Under the pieces are notes generated by a model that did not search any database, was not told the DNA's origin, and worked only from the letters and a program-made list of their open reading frames with translations. From positions 1 through 49,483 of the forward strand of contig CALCYI010000061.1 in assembly GCA_937907605.1 (NCBI GenBank): 49,483 nucleotides of DNA. The letters are read 5' to 3'. The translations under genes and the position numbers were made by a program. The stretch is from an uncultured Clostridia bacterium (GTDB lineage Bacteria > Bacillota > Clostridia > Oscillospirales > Acutalibacteraceae). Shown here in pieces: positions 23,847-32,223 of this stretch; positions within the stretch are counted from its first letter, which is position 1; each line of letters opens with the position of its first letter.

Positions 23847-23866
23847 AAAAAACGCTCCTTTATAAA

Positions 23867-23931
23867 TCAAACATATGATAATATGTTCATCTGTTTAATT
23901 GTATTATACACTATTATATTCGCATTGTCAA
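23867..23931 (-). promoter_or_regulatory. promoter and ArsR-type operator of the metal efflux operon
   Basis: On the minus strand TTGACA (23926-23931) and TATAAT (23903-23908) are 17 bases apart, a perfect promoter. Just downstream AACATAT (23870-23876), four bases, and ATATGTT (23881-23887) form a perfect dyad extended to TCAAACATAT/ATATGTTCA. Such imperfect 12-2-12-like dyads are the known targets of SmtB/ArsR repressors, so ArsR binding here would block the operon. Confidence 0.75.
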
Positions 23932-23937
23932 TAGAAA

Positions 23938-23962
23938 AACACCCGATTTCTCGGGTGCTTTA
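23938..23962 (-). terminator. terminator of the opp operon
   Basis: CACCCGA (23940-23946), loop TTTC and TCGGGTG (23951-23957). On the minus strand a T-rich run follows the stem. It lies between the small membrane protein gene and the promoter of the metal operon. Confidence 0.75.
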
Positions 23963-23966
23963 ATAA

Positions 23967-24260
23967 TTAGTGTCCCATATGGCTGATGATGAGGATAACG
24001 ATTGCGATTGCGACTGCGAATACCGACGCGATACCGAGCGTTGCGGTAAGCACGCCGCTGATAAAATAGCCGCGCTCCTTTTTATTCAGTATTTCACTGC
24101 TCTCCCACTCGGGCTTTTCGTCCGTTTCGGGAGCTTCGCTGAAATCGGCTCTCTTATTCTTTTTAGAGAACCTCGGTATAAGGAGCGGCTGTCTTTCAAT
24201 ACCGCTCATATCAGCAACGGTTCTGCCGTCATCGTCATCGTACTGTCTGTTTTTTGCCAT
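23967..24260 (-). CDS. small single-pass membrane protein, opp operon tail
   Basis: A 97-residue protein: an acidic/basic cytoplasmic part (MAKNRQYDDDDGRTV..., many Lys and Glu) and one strong C-terminal membrane segment (residues about 68-94, ending ISHMGH). I do not recognise the family. Its ATG lies two bases after the oppF stop, so it is part of the Opp operon and is followed by the operon terminator. A C-tail anchor with a charged head could be a regulatory or assembly partner of the transporter; this is inference. Confidence 0.65.
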   Translation of the reverse strand: MAKNRQYDDDDGRTVADMSGIERQPLLIPRFSKKNKRADFSEAPETDEKPEWESSEILNKKERGYFISGVLTATLGIASVFAVAIAIVILIISHMGH

Positions 24261-24262
24261 AA

Positions 24263-25309
24263 TTATTCCTTATTTTCCTTTACGTCGTCGTAGAGGTGGC
24301 ATACTACGTAGTGACCGGGCTCGATTTCCTTTTGCTCGGGCGCAACGCTCTTACAGATTTCCATACAGTTTGCGCAGCGGGTGTGGAACTTACAGCCCGC
24401 GGGCGGGTTTGCAGGGGACGGAATTGAGCCCTCAAGCACGATTCTCTTCATCTTAACCGTCGGGTCGGGAATCGGAATCGCGGAGAAGAGCGCCTTGGTA
24501 TACGGGTGGAGCGGATTGTCGAAAATGTCCGCGGTTTCGCCGTATTCAACAAGATTTCCGAGGTACATAACACCGACCGTATCAGAGATATGCTCTACTA
24601 CCGAAAGGTCGTGAGAGATAAAGAGATAGGTTAAGTTATGCTGCTCCTGAAGGTCGCGCAGAAGGTTTATAATCTGCGCCTGAATGGATACGTCAAGAGC
24701 TGATACGGGCTCGTCGCAGACTACGAATTCAGGGTTGAGCGCAAGCGCTCTTGCAATACAGATACGCTGTCTCTGACCGCCCGAAAATTCGTGGGGGTAT
24801 CTGTCCTTATGGAAGGACTGGAGTCCGCAGTTGTCCATAACCTGATCAATATAATCGTTGAACTCAGCCTTTGAAACAAGGTTATGCTCCCTTACAGCCT
24901 CGCCGATGATTTCGCCTACGGGAAGCCTCGGAGAAAGGGACGAGAACGGGTCCTGGAAGATAATCTGCATCTTCGTTCTCATATCGTGCATCTCTTTATT
25001 AGTGAGGTCATAAACCTCCTTGCCGTTAAAGAGCACCTGACCGCCCGTCTTTTCGCCCGAAAGGCGAAGAATAGCGCGTCCTGTGGTGGTCTTGCCGCAG
25101 CCGGACTCACCAACCAGACCCATGGTCGTACCCTTTTTAAGATTAAAGGTTACGCCGTCAACAGCCTTAACATAGCCTACGGTCTTTGCAATCATACCGT
25201 CCTTAATAGGAAAGTATTTCTTAAGCGCGTTAACCTGGAGAATATACTGAGGGTCGTATTCAACGGGAGTAAAATTATTATCTATCTTAAGCTTTTCGTT
25301 TTTACTCAT
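24263..25309 (-). CDS. oppF: oligopeptide ABC transporter ATPase
   Basis: A 348-residue ATPase subunit. Walker A is GESGCGKTTTG, the signature FSGGQRQRICIARAL and Walker B FVVCDEPVSALD are intact, and the C-terminal oligopeptide-transporter extension has the four-cysteine region with CKFHTRCANCMEICKSV. It pairs with OppD to drive peptide uptake. The ATG at 25309 overlaps the oppD stop by eight bases with GGAGG upstream; the ORF start at 25333 is rejected. Confidence 0.93.
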   Translation of the reverse strand: MSKNEKLKIDNNFTPVEYDPQYILQVNALKKYFPIKDGMIAKTVGYVKAVDGVTFNLKKGTTMGLVGESGCGKTTTGRAILRLSGEKTGGQVLFNGKEVYDLTNKEMHDMRTKMQIIFQDPFSSLSPRLPVGEIIGEAVREHNLVSKAEFNDYIDQVMDNCGLQSFHKDRYPHEFSGGQRQRICIARALALNPEFVVCDEPVSALDVSIQAQIINLLRDLQEQHNLTYLFISHDLSVVEHISDTVGVMYLGNLVEYGETADIFDNPLHPYTKALFSAIPIPDPTVKMKRIVLEGSIPSPANPPAGCKFHTRCANCMEICKSVAPEQKEIEPGHYVVCHLYDDVKENKE

Positions 25310-26459
25310 TTGCTTCGCCCTCCTTCTTATCATAGTAACGGTAGCAGCTTACCTTATGGGTAGGTGAAAGGCTTATCTGCTCGGGATACTTACCCGTGCA
25401 GAGCTCGCACTGCATTTCGCATCTGTCCTTAAAGTAGCAGTAATCGGGCATATTGATAGGATTCGGCACCTTACCCGGAATTGAATAAAGCTTGTCAACC
25501 TTCTTGCCGACTACCGGCTTGGACGCCATAAGACCTATCGTATACGGGTGCGCGGGGTTAGCAAAAATTTCCTGTGCCGTACCCTTTTCGATTATCTTGC
25601 CCGCGTACATAACTACCACGTAATCCGCCATTTCGGCGATAACGCCGAGGTCGTGAGTGATAATCATAATTGAGGAATTAATCTTGTCCTTAAGGTTTCT
25701 CAGAAGGTCAAGAATCTGCGCCTGAATAGTAACGTCAAGCGCCGTGGTGGGCTCGTCAGCGATAATAAGCTTCGGGTTGCAGGCAAGCGCCATAGCTATC
25801 ATAACTCTCTGCCTCATACCGCCCGAAAGCTCATGAGGATACATCTTATATACGCCCTCGGAGTTAGCGATACCAACCATTTCAAGAAGCTCGATAGTCC
25901 TTGCCTTGATTTCCTCCTCGCTCTTATCCTTACCGTCGTGAAGCTCAATTACCTCGTCAACCTGCGCGCCGATACGGAATACGGGATTAAGGCTCGTCAT
26001 GGGCTCCTGGAAAATCATTGAGATATAATTACCCCTGAGCTTTTGCATAACCTCGATAGGAGTCTTTGTAATATCGTACGCCTTGTCGCCGAGGTTGAGG
26101 CGGATATTACCGCTTACAATCTGTCCCTGCGGACGCTGAAGGAGCTGCATAACGGAGAGGCTCGTAACGCTCTTACCGCAGCCCGATTCGCCAACTACGC
26201 CGACGGTCATACCCTGAGGCACCTCATAGGTTACGCCGTCAACAGCCTTTACCGTACCTACGTCGGTGAAGAAGTAGGTGTGTAAATCGTCTATTTCAAG
26301 CGCGTTTGCAGGGTCCTGCATTGTTGTTAAATATTCCTCCTCGGGAACGTTCTTGCGCTTGTACTGCTTTTCAAATTTATTGGTTACCTTTCTGTTTTCC
26401 CTTGCAATTCTACGGGATTCCTTAGCGGAAAGATAGCCCTCGCCTTTATTTTTTGCCAT
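25302..26459 (-). CDS. oppD: oligopeptide ABC transporter ATPase
   Basis: A 385-residue ATPase subunit with a 50-residue charged N-terminal extension not usual in OppD. Walker A is GESGCGKSVTS, the signature LSGGMRQRVMIAMAL and Walker B LIIADEPTTALDV are complete. The C-terminal CYFKDRCEMQCELC region provides the iron-sulfur-like cysteine cluster seen in this family. AAGGAGG precedes the ATG. It follows oppC by 14 bases. Confidence 0.93.
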   Translation of the reverse strand: MAKNKGEGYLSAKESRRIARENRKVTNKFEKQYKRKNVPEEEYLTTMQDPANALEIDDLHTYFFTDVGTVKAVDGVTYEVPQGMTVGVVGESGCGKSVTSLSVMQLLQRPQGQIVSGNIRLNLGDKAYDITKTPIEVMQKLRGNYISMIFQEPMTSLNPVFRIGAQVDEVIELHDGKDKSEEEIKARTIELLEMVGIANSEGVYKMYPHELSGGMRQRVMIAMALACNPKLIIADEPTTALDVTIQAQILDLLRNLKDKINSSIMIITHDLGVIAEMADYVVVMYAGKIIEKGTAQEIFANPAHPYTIGLMASKPVVGKKVDKLYSIPGKVPNPINMPDYCYFKDRCEMQCELCTGKYPEQISLSPTHKVSCYRYYDKKEGEANE

Positions 26460-26473
26460 AGCGCTATCCCTCC

Positions 26474-28021
26474 TTATCTCTTCATTTTCGGGTCAAACGC
26501 GTCTCTTAAGCCGTCGCCCACGATATTGAACGCAAGTACGGTTGCAAGAAGGAGCACGCCCGCCGGAATCCAGATGAACCAATAGTTTGTAAGAACGTAG
26601 GTATCGTTTACGTCGTTAATAATATTACCCCAGGAAGCAAACGGGAAACGTACGCCGAGTCCGAGGAAGGAGAGCGTAGCCTCCGTAATAATAGTATCGC
26701 CGAGGCCCATCGTCATTATTACGATAAGCTGAGGGATAACGTTAGGAATTAAGTGCTTGAATATCCTTCTCGGTACCGAGATACCGCACGCCTCGGTTGC
26801 GGTCATAAACTCCTGCTCACGCAGGGAGAGAATCTGACCTCTTACCATACGGGCTATACCCGGCCAGCCGAGGAAGCCTAAAATCAGCATAAGATAGAGC
26901 ATACGTACCTTCGAGGGAAGGTTAGCGGCGTCCATCGCAGCGCCGAGGATAATGATAATCGGCATCGACGGGATACAGTAGAAGATATCAACAATTCTCA
27001 TAATAAGGTTGTCAATCCAGCCGCCGAAGTAGCCCGAAATACCGCCGAGAATAACGCCGAGCACGGTTTCAATAATAACTACGATAAAGCCGATAATAAG
27101 CGATACGCGTCCGCCATACATAAGACGGGTAAGCATATCCATACCGTTTCTGTCCGTTCCGAGCCAGTGCTTCTTTGACGGACCCGAATAGGTATCGAAA
27201 ATAGTTGTAGCTATTTCCTGCTTAACGTCCCAGCTATTCTTGGAAGCATCAAAGTGAAGTATGTACTCAGCCTCTACGCCGTTATCATCCGTGTAATTAA
27301 AGGATTTTTCACCTGCTTCAATGGCGGCAAGCAGCTTGGTTTTAAAATCACGGGAGAAGAATATGTCGCTCATTACAGCGCGAATAATATAGCGGCTAAC
27401 GTAAGCAACCTCTTTGCCCTCGCTGTCGGTAATAATACCGTCGGCGTCAATGGAATAATTCTTTCCTTCGTTCTGGAACGAAGCACTCTTATTTGCATAC
27501 GCGTTAAGAGCGGCGTAGGTAAAATCAAACGAGAAGCTGTCGTTAGAGGTTGACGAATTTACAAGCTCCTTGCTTGCAAGTCCGATAACGCTTCCGTCCG
27601 TGGATACGGTGTAAAAATCGTCGTTAACCTTTGCAACCGTGAACTTTGTGTTGTTATAGGTGAATTCGCTTTCTCCCTTTGAGATACGAAGGAAGGTCTG
27701 CGCCTGTACGGGACCCGTAAACACCTTCGGGTCCTTAGCGGTATAGCGGAATTCGTTATTTTCAAGAACGCCCGCGTAGTCCTTAGCCTGCGCTTCGGTT
27801 CTGTAGAATTTCTGGTCCTGCGCATAGGGGGAAACAAGTCCTCCAACGAAGGAGAAGATGAACATAGCAAGTAAGATAACAAGGCCCGTAACGGCAAGGC
27901 GGTTCCTGAAGAAACGCTTTGCAACGAGAGTACCGGGAGAGAGTACCTTTACTCGTCTGTCATCGTTGAGGGAATATTCTTCGTCGTTATTATCAACGGG
28001 CTTTTTTGTATTTTCGCTCAT
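26474..28021 (-). CDS. oppC: oligopeptide ABC transporter permease with large extracytoplasmic insert
   Basis: A 515-residue permease; OppC is normally about 300 residues. The N-terminal helix (RLAVTGLVILLAMFIF, 41-56) is followed by an insert of roughly 200 residues (about 70-280) that is hydrophilic, rich in Thr, Ser, Asp and Phe and probably outside the cell, where it could touch OppA. The core then resumes at HWLGTDRNGMDM with the usual helices and the EAA loop TATEACGISVPRRIFKHLIPN. The insert has no stop or frame change. Its start lies 15 bases after the oppB stop. Confidence 0.9.
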   Translation of the reverse strand: MSENTKKPVDNNDEEYSLNDDRRVKVLSPGTLVAKRFFRNRLAVTGLVILLAMFIFSFVGGLVSPYAQDQKFYRTEAQAKDYAGVLENNEFRYTAKDPKVFTGPVQAQTFLRISKGESEFTYNNTKFTVAKVNDDFYTVSTDGSVIGLASKELVNSSTSNDSFSFDFTYAALNAYANKSASFQNEGKNYSIDADGIITDSEGKEVAYVSRYIIRAVMSDIFFSRDFKTKLLAAIEAGEKSFNYTDDNGVEAEYILHFDASKNSWDVKQEIATTIFDTYSGPSKKHWLGTDRNGMDMLTRLMYGGRVSLIIGFIVVIIETVLGVILGGISGYFGGWIDNLIMRIVDIFYCIPSMPIIIILGAAMDAANLPSKVRMLYLMLILGFLGWPGIARMVRGQILSLREQEFMTATEACGISVPRRIFKHLIPNVIPQLIVIMTMGLGDTIITEATLSFLGLGVRFPFASWGNIINDVNDTYVLTNYWFIWIPAGVLLLATVLAFNIVGDGLRDAFDPKMKR

Positions 28022-28036
28022 TATTATTCCCCCTTC

Positions 28037-29023
28037 CTACGAAATTCTTACTCTCGGGTCTACAACGGCATAAAGGATATCGGAAATAAGGTTTCCGAGA
28101 AGCGTTAACACCGCCATAAATACGAGATAAAACATTGAAAACGGAATGTCGCCCGATACCATCGACTGATACGAAACGTAGCCGATACCGGGAAGTGCAT
28201 AAAGCGTTTCGGTAATCAGCGCGCCTGCAAAGAGTCCCGGAAGCGAGCCGCCCACGATTGTTACAATCGGGATAAGCGTATTCCTGAAAGCGTGGTAATA
28301 AATTACCTTGCGCTCTGAAAGTCCCTTTGCTCTCGCGGTACGGATATAGTCCGCGTTGAGCACCTCGAGCATATTAGTCCTCGTGTAACGCATAAGCGAA
28401 CCCATACTTATTACTACGAGGGTAACTATCGGTAGCACAAGATGATGCGCTTTATCAAGGAACTGACCGCCTGCGGAGAGTTGCTCGTAATTTCTTCCTA
28501 CAAGTCCGAAAAGGTCAAACCAGCCGAGCTTTACGGAGAAAACGAGCTTAAGCAGCGACGCAAAGAAGAAAGTCGGCAGCGATATACCCGCAAGGGCTAT
28601 AATGGAGATAACGTAGTCCGTCTTTGAATACTGCTTTGTAGCAGCAATAATACCGAGCGGTATAGCAATAATAATTTCAAAGAAGAACGAGATTACGCCC
28701 ATTACGAACGAAAGCCATACGGAATCGTTGAACTTTTCAATAACGGGTACCGTCCACTTCCAGCTATCGCCGAAGTTACCGCGCAGCATCTGGCCGAGCC
28801 ATGAGAAGAAGCCCGGGATAATGCCCTTATCCATATTGTACATCGCCGTAAGCTGCTGCATCCATTCCTCATAGCTCTTGGAATTAGGCTGCATTGACTT
28901 CTGACGCGCCATAGTCTCGATATACGAGGTCGGGAGGCAACGCATAAGCGTATATACGATAAAGGCAACAAAGAAAAGAATTACCACAGAGAGCAGCAAT
29001 CTTTTAATGATAAATTTTCGCAT
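28037..29023 (-). CDS. oppB: oligopeptide ABC transporter permease
   Basis: A 328-residue permease with an N-terminal helix, a long loop, and the EAA region YIRTARAKGLSERKVIYYHAFRNTLIP. It is of ordinary length for OppB apart from a short extra loop (SMQPNSKSYEEWMQQL). It is the first permease gene after oppA; GAGGTG precedes its ATG. A hairpin in the 155-base gap to oppA probably reduces readthrough, giving more OppA than permease. Confidence 0.93.
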   Translation of the reverse strand: MRKFIIKRLLLSVVILFFVAFIVYTLMRCLPTSYIETMARQKSMQPNSKSYEEWMQQLTAMYNMDKGIIPGFFSWLGQMLRGNFGDSWKWTVPVIEKFNDSVWLSFVMGVISFFFEIIIAIPLGIIAATKQYSKTDYVISIIALAGISLPTFFFASLLKLVFSVKLGWFDLFGLVGRNYEQLSAGGQFLDKAHHLVLPIVTLVVISMGSLMRYTRTNMLEVLNADYIRTARAKGLSERKVIYYHAFRNTLIPIVTIVGGSLPGLFAGALITETLYALPGIGYVSYQSMVSGDIPFSMFYLVFMAVLTLLGNLISDILYAVVDPRVRIS

Positions 29024-29029
29024 TTTTCA

Positions 29030-29137
29030 TCACCTCAGTTTTAAGCTTTAAGGTTTAAGCTTTAAGATTTAAGGCAGTTCCTGAAGCCTAAAACTTAAAT
29101 CTTAAAATCGGGCGGATAAGTTTCCCTATCCGCCCGA
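29030..29137. repeat. AT-rich inverted repeat and hairpin between oppA and oppB
   Basis: TTTAAGATTTAAG near the left and CTTAAATCTTAAAA at the right are loose inverted copies, with AAGCTTTAAG repeated in tandem. Then CGGGCGGATA (29109-29118), an eight-base loop and TATCCGCCCG (29127-29136) form a strong stem. On the minus strand this stem is followed by ATTTTAAG, so it is a likely partial terminator after oppA. Confidence 0.65.
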
Positions 29138-29178
29138 CGTTAATTGTCAATCAGATAATATTCAGTTATAAAATCGGA

Positions 29179-31431
29179 TTAGTTAAGCTCAATATTTTCG
29201 ATTTCAGCATACCAGTTATAGTATGTGGTAATATCAGGAGTCATTGTATCCATATTAACTCTCTCAGTTGAGAAGATAATAGCGTTCTGTCTCTGATATA
29301 CAGGAACCTCAACAGCCCAGTCAACGATGATGTCAAGACAGGTCTTGTACATTGTCTTTCTGTAGGACTGGTCGAGTGACTTACGAGCGTCAAGGATTAA
29401 CTGGTCAAGCTCAGGATCAGCGATATCATACATATAGTTTGAACCGCCTGCTTCGTTGTTAGTACCAACGCCTGAATAATAAACCTGATACATATCCGGA
29501 TCCGGAGTTGCGCCCCAAGCAGCACACCACATCGGAACCTGGTCAGCCTCGATACCTGTCCAAAGGTCAGCTGAGTTAGCAAGGTCCTTAACGATGAGGT
29601 TAATACCGATGGTCTTAAGAGCGTCGGAAGCAAGGTTAAGCATCATAAAGGACGGATGGTCGCCCGAACCGTCAGCAGGAATCCATACCTCGTATTCCGT
29701 CTTAGCACCTTCGGGAGCAGCGGTAATCTTACCGTCCTTAACGGTGTATCCGGCAGCCTCGAAGTAACCGAGAGCAGCCTGAAGAGCAGCAGCAGCCTTA
29801 GCGTCCTGATCCATATCTGAGGTGTAAATATCCTTACCGGTTACGTCCTTGGAGAATGCGATAGCATAGTCAGCATCAGTCTTCTGAGGAGCTGCCCAGG
29901 AAGTATTGGAGATAGGATAGTTAATTACGGAAGCGCCTTCGCCGTAGTAGGAGTCAACAGTAACGTCTCTGTATACTGCAAATACGGTAGCGAATGCCTT
30001 ACGGAGATTCTTGGAAGCGTCTGAGCCAAGCTCGCCGCCTACGTTAACCGCCTTAGCGGAAATACCAAGGTAACCGTAACCAAGGTTGTCAACAAGTGAG
30101 GTTGTAACCTTGTCGCCGGTGATTTCGCCATTGCTGTTCTGAGCAGCAATAGCCTTAGCTGTATCCATTGAGAAGGAAGGATCGGTAATATCGATAGTAC
30201 CGGTTGCAACGCCGTTAAGCTTATCAGCGTCGTTTGACTCCTTGAACTGCATATTCTTGGTCTTGGGAGCGCCGAGATAATAATCCTTGTTAGCCTCGAA
30301 GTAAACAGTACCGTTTTCAAACTTGATGAACTTGTACGGACCTGCGCCCATCGGCTCGGTTGTCTTAGCTCTTACGGTTGAAAGGTCACCCTTGTCAAAG
30401 CCGAACTTGTTGTTGTCATAGTCATACTTAGCCTTATCGCCGTAGTAATGAAGAGGAGCGATGGTAACGCCGAGATTGTAAATAGCGGTAGCGTCAACCT
30501 CGGTAAGAGTTACTCTGAGAGAATTGTCGCCGGTCTTCTGGATACCTTCGATAGAAGCAGCTGATTCACCGGTTTCAACACCAGTCATGTACTCATCGCC
30601 TAAAGCTGCGATAGTAAGTCCAATAAGGTCGCTGCCTGCGGTTTCGGTACTAACTGCTTCATCAACGCTGGAATATGCAGCTACGATAGCTTCCCAGAAA
30701 TCCTGAGTTGTAGCGTCTTCCTTAAGCTCATAGCCCCAAGTAGCTGCGCAAGCTGCTACGCTATCTTCGGGAGCATTGTAGCCGTTAGCGATACAGTAAT
30801 CAACGATTTCCTGAGCAAATGCAGCACCCGCATTATTGTTATAATAATCCCAAAAAGCATTGTACTGCTCCTCTGTGTAGAGGTCGTTAGCCTTGTAGCC
30901 TTCAGAACCAGCAGCGAAAATAACATTTGCGCGGGTGTCCATACCTGAACGGTATTCTTCCATACCCTTAATCGGAATTGCGAAGAAGGTTGAGTTACCG
31001 TCATATGTAGGGTCGGAAAGAACATACATTGAGAAGATAACGTCGTCAACCGTAAGCTTTTCACCGTCGGAGAACTTAATGTCGTCACGGAGCTCGAAGT
31101 CATAGTCAACTGTTCCGTCAGCGTTCTCGGTGATGGTTAAATCTGCAGGACCGTTGTACTTATAATCAGTTCCGTTATAAGCTCTGGTCTCGCCTGTCTT
31201 ACCCTTTTCAACAACAGCGCCCTGACGGTCTGTGTTAAGAAGGCTTACTGCGGTCATTGCCCAAACATCCTGGTCGTAAGCTGTCTCAGAGAAGAACGGT
31301 GAGAACTTAGACGAGAAGCTGGAATAACCTACTACGAGCGGCTTGTCGTTGCTGCCGCCCTTGCCCGAACAGCCTGCAAATACAGCTACGATAAGTGCAA
31401 GTGAAAGAGCAATCGCAAGGATTTTTTTCAT
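29179..31431 (-). CDS. oppA: oligopeptide-binding lipoprotein, enlarged
   Basis: A 750-residue extracellular solute-binding protein of family 5. The signal peptide ends in the lipobox FAGC with Cys21, so it is lipid-anchored. SBP_bac_5 features such as DIKFSDGEKLTVDDVIFSM and MGAGPYKFIKFENG are present. Usual OppA proteins are near 540-600 residues; the surplus is an Ala/Glu/Asp-rich block around 170-300 (FWDYYNNNAGAAFAQEI and ATTQDFWEAIVAAY). It is the first gene of the operon, upstream of oppBCDF. The binding pocket preference cannot be read. Confidence 0.9.
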   Translation of the reverse strand: MKKILAIALSLALIVAVFAGCSGKGGSNDKPLVVGYSSFSSKFSPFFSETAYDQDVWAMTAVSLLNTDRQGAVVEKGKTGETRAYNGTDYKYNGPADLTITENADGTVDYDFELRDDIKFSDGEKLTVDDVIFSMYVLSDPTYDGNSTFFAIPIKGMEEYRSGMDTRANVIFAAGSEGYKANDLYTEEQYNAFWDYYNNNAGAAFAQEIVDYCIANGYNAPEDSVAACAATWGYELKEDATTQDFWEAIVAAYSSVDEAVSTETAGSDLIGLTIAALGDEYMTGVETGESAASIEGIQKTGDNSLRVTLTEVDATAIYNLGVTIAPLHYYGDKAKYDYDNNKFGFDKGDLSTVRAKTTEPMGAGPYKFIKFENGTVYFEANKDYYLGAPKTKNMQFKESNDADKLNGVATGTIDITDPSFSMDTAKAIAAQNSNGEITGDKVTTSLVDNLGYGYLGISAKAVNVGGELGSDASKNLRKAFATVFAVYRDVTVDSYYGEGASVINYPISNTSWAAPQKTDADYAIAFSKDVTGKDIYTSDMDQDAKAAAALQAALGYFEAAGYTVKDGKITAAPEGAKTEYEVWIPADGSGDHPSFMMLNLASDALKTIGINLIVKDLANSADLWTGIEADQVPMWCAAWGATPDPDMYQVYYSGVGTNNEAGGSNYMYDIADPELDQLILDARKSLDQSYRKTMYKTCLDIIVDWAVEVPVYQRQNAIIFSTERVNMDTMTPDITTYYNWYAEIENIELN

Positions 31432-31439
31432 TTCTTTTT

Positions 31440-31695
31440 CTCTCCTTTTTTAAGTTTTTTATTTTAGTGCCTTTCGGCAAGAAATGACTTGTAGTAATTG
31501 TAAAAACGAAGATACGCCTGACGGCGAACGAAAAACGAAGCGCGCCCTGCGGTCGCGACAAAGAGTTGACCGTCGGTCAACAGTCGGGTCTTGCAGACGA
31601 CATTATAATGGGTACGGGCAGAGCCCATCCTTCTTCAAGCGCAGCTTGACTTCGTGGCACGCCTGCGTGCGTTTCGTACCTTCGTTGCATATTAG
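31440..31695. other. hairpin-rich intergenic region upstream of oppA
   Basis: About 260 bases without a supported gene. GTTGACC (31566-31572) and GGTCAAC (31576-31582), TCAAGC (31636-31641) and GCTTGA (31645-31650), and GCACGC/GCGTGC (31658-31671) are compact dyads. The part 31603-31631 resembles 16009-16038. On the minus strand a TATAAT (31603-31608) lacks a good -35 box, so the oppA promoter is uncertain. The region near oppA (31435-31460) is a poly-purine stretch with the ribosome binding site. Confidence 0.5.
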
Positions 31696-32223
31696 TTATA
31701 TTTCAATCCACTCAAGCTTGAGGAATTTTTGTCTGTATATAAGAGCGCCTCCTGCGGAAAGCAGCTTTAATATGAGGTAAAGCACTGCTTTGAGCACTCC
31801 GTCCTTAAACCCCGTCGATATTGAAAACACGAGCGAAAGCAGGAAGCCCGCTATTGCAAAAAATGAGGTAAACATCGCCGAGGGAGGTATTTTCGGATGA
31901 GCGGATTTATAGATATATGCTTTTATTTCATTACGGTTTATCAGGAGCTTAATATGATTCCAAAGAAGCGCGAACAGAGCGCAGATTTCAAGGAGATATG
32001 GGATAATTACATAAAACGTATTCGTTATTCCCGCTCCGCTTATGCAGCCCGAAAGGATACTGAAAAGCGCCGTAAGAACTGCTAAAGCCCAAAGGAACGT
32101 ATATGCGCTTTTTCTTTCCTCGTCGCCGCCCGCAAAGACATAGACGCTCCCCTGATATTCGTACTTACCCTCTTCGTTTTTCTTAAAATCGCCGAGGTAC
32201 TCCCATCTGTTTTTCCTCGGCAT
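31696..32223 (-). CDS. four-helix membrane protein of unknown function
   Basis: A 175-residue protein with a charged N-terminal 35 residues (MPRKNRWEYLGDFKKNEEGKY, a short beta-type pattern ending GSVYVFAG) and four hydrophobic segments at about 41-60, 70-92, 115-135 and 143-160. No catalytic motif or cysteine pair is visible and I do not recognise the family. Its ATG overlaps the M3 peptidase stop by one base, so it is translated with it. A role with the peptidase is possible but unsupported. Confidence 0.65.
   Translation of the reverse strand: MPRKNRWEYLGDFKKNEEGKYEYQGSVYVFAGGDEERKSAYTFLWALAVLTALFSILSGCISGAGITNTFYVIIPYLLEICALFALLWNHIKLLINRNEIKAYIYKSAHPKIPPSAMFTSFFAIAGFLLSLVFSISTGFKDGVLKAVLYLILKLLSAGGALIYRQKFLKLEWIEI

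Noticed and set aside
31440..31695. Protein-coding gene in the oppA upstream region
   Set aside because: The open frames lack ribosome binding sites and consist largely of the dyad repeats.
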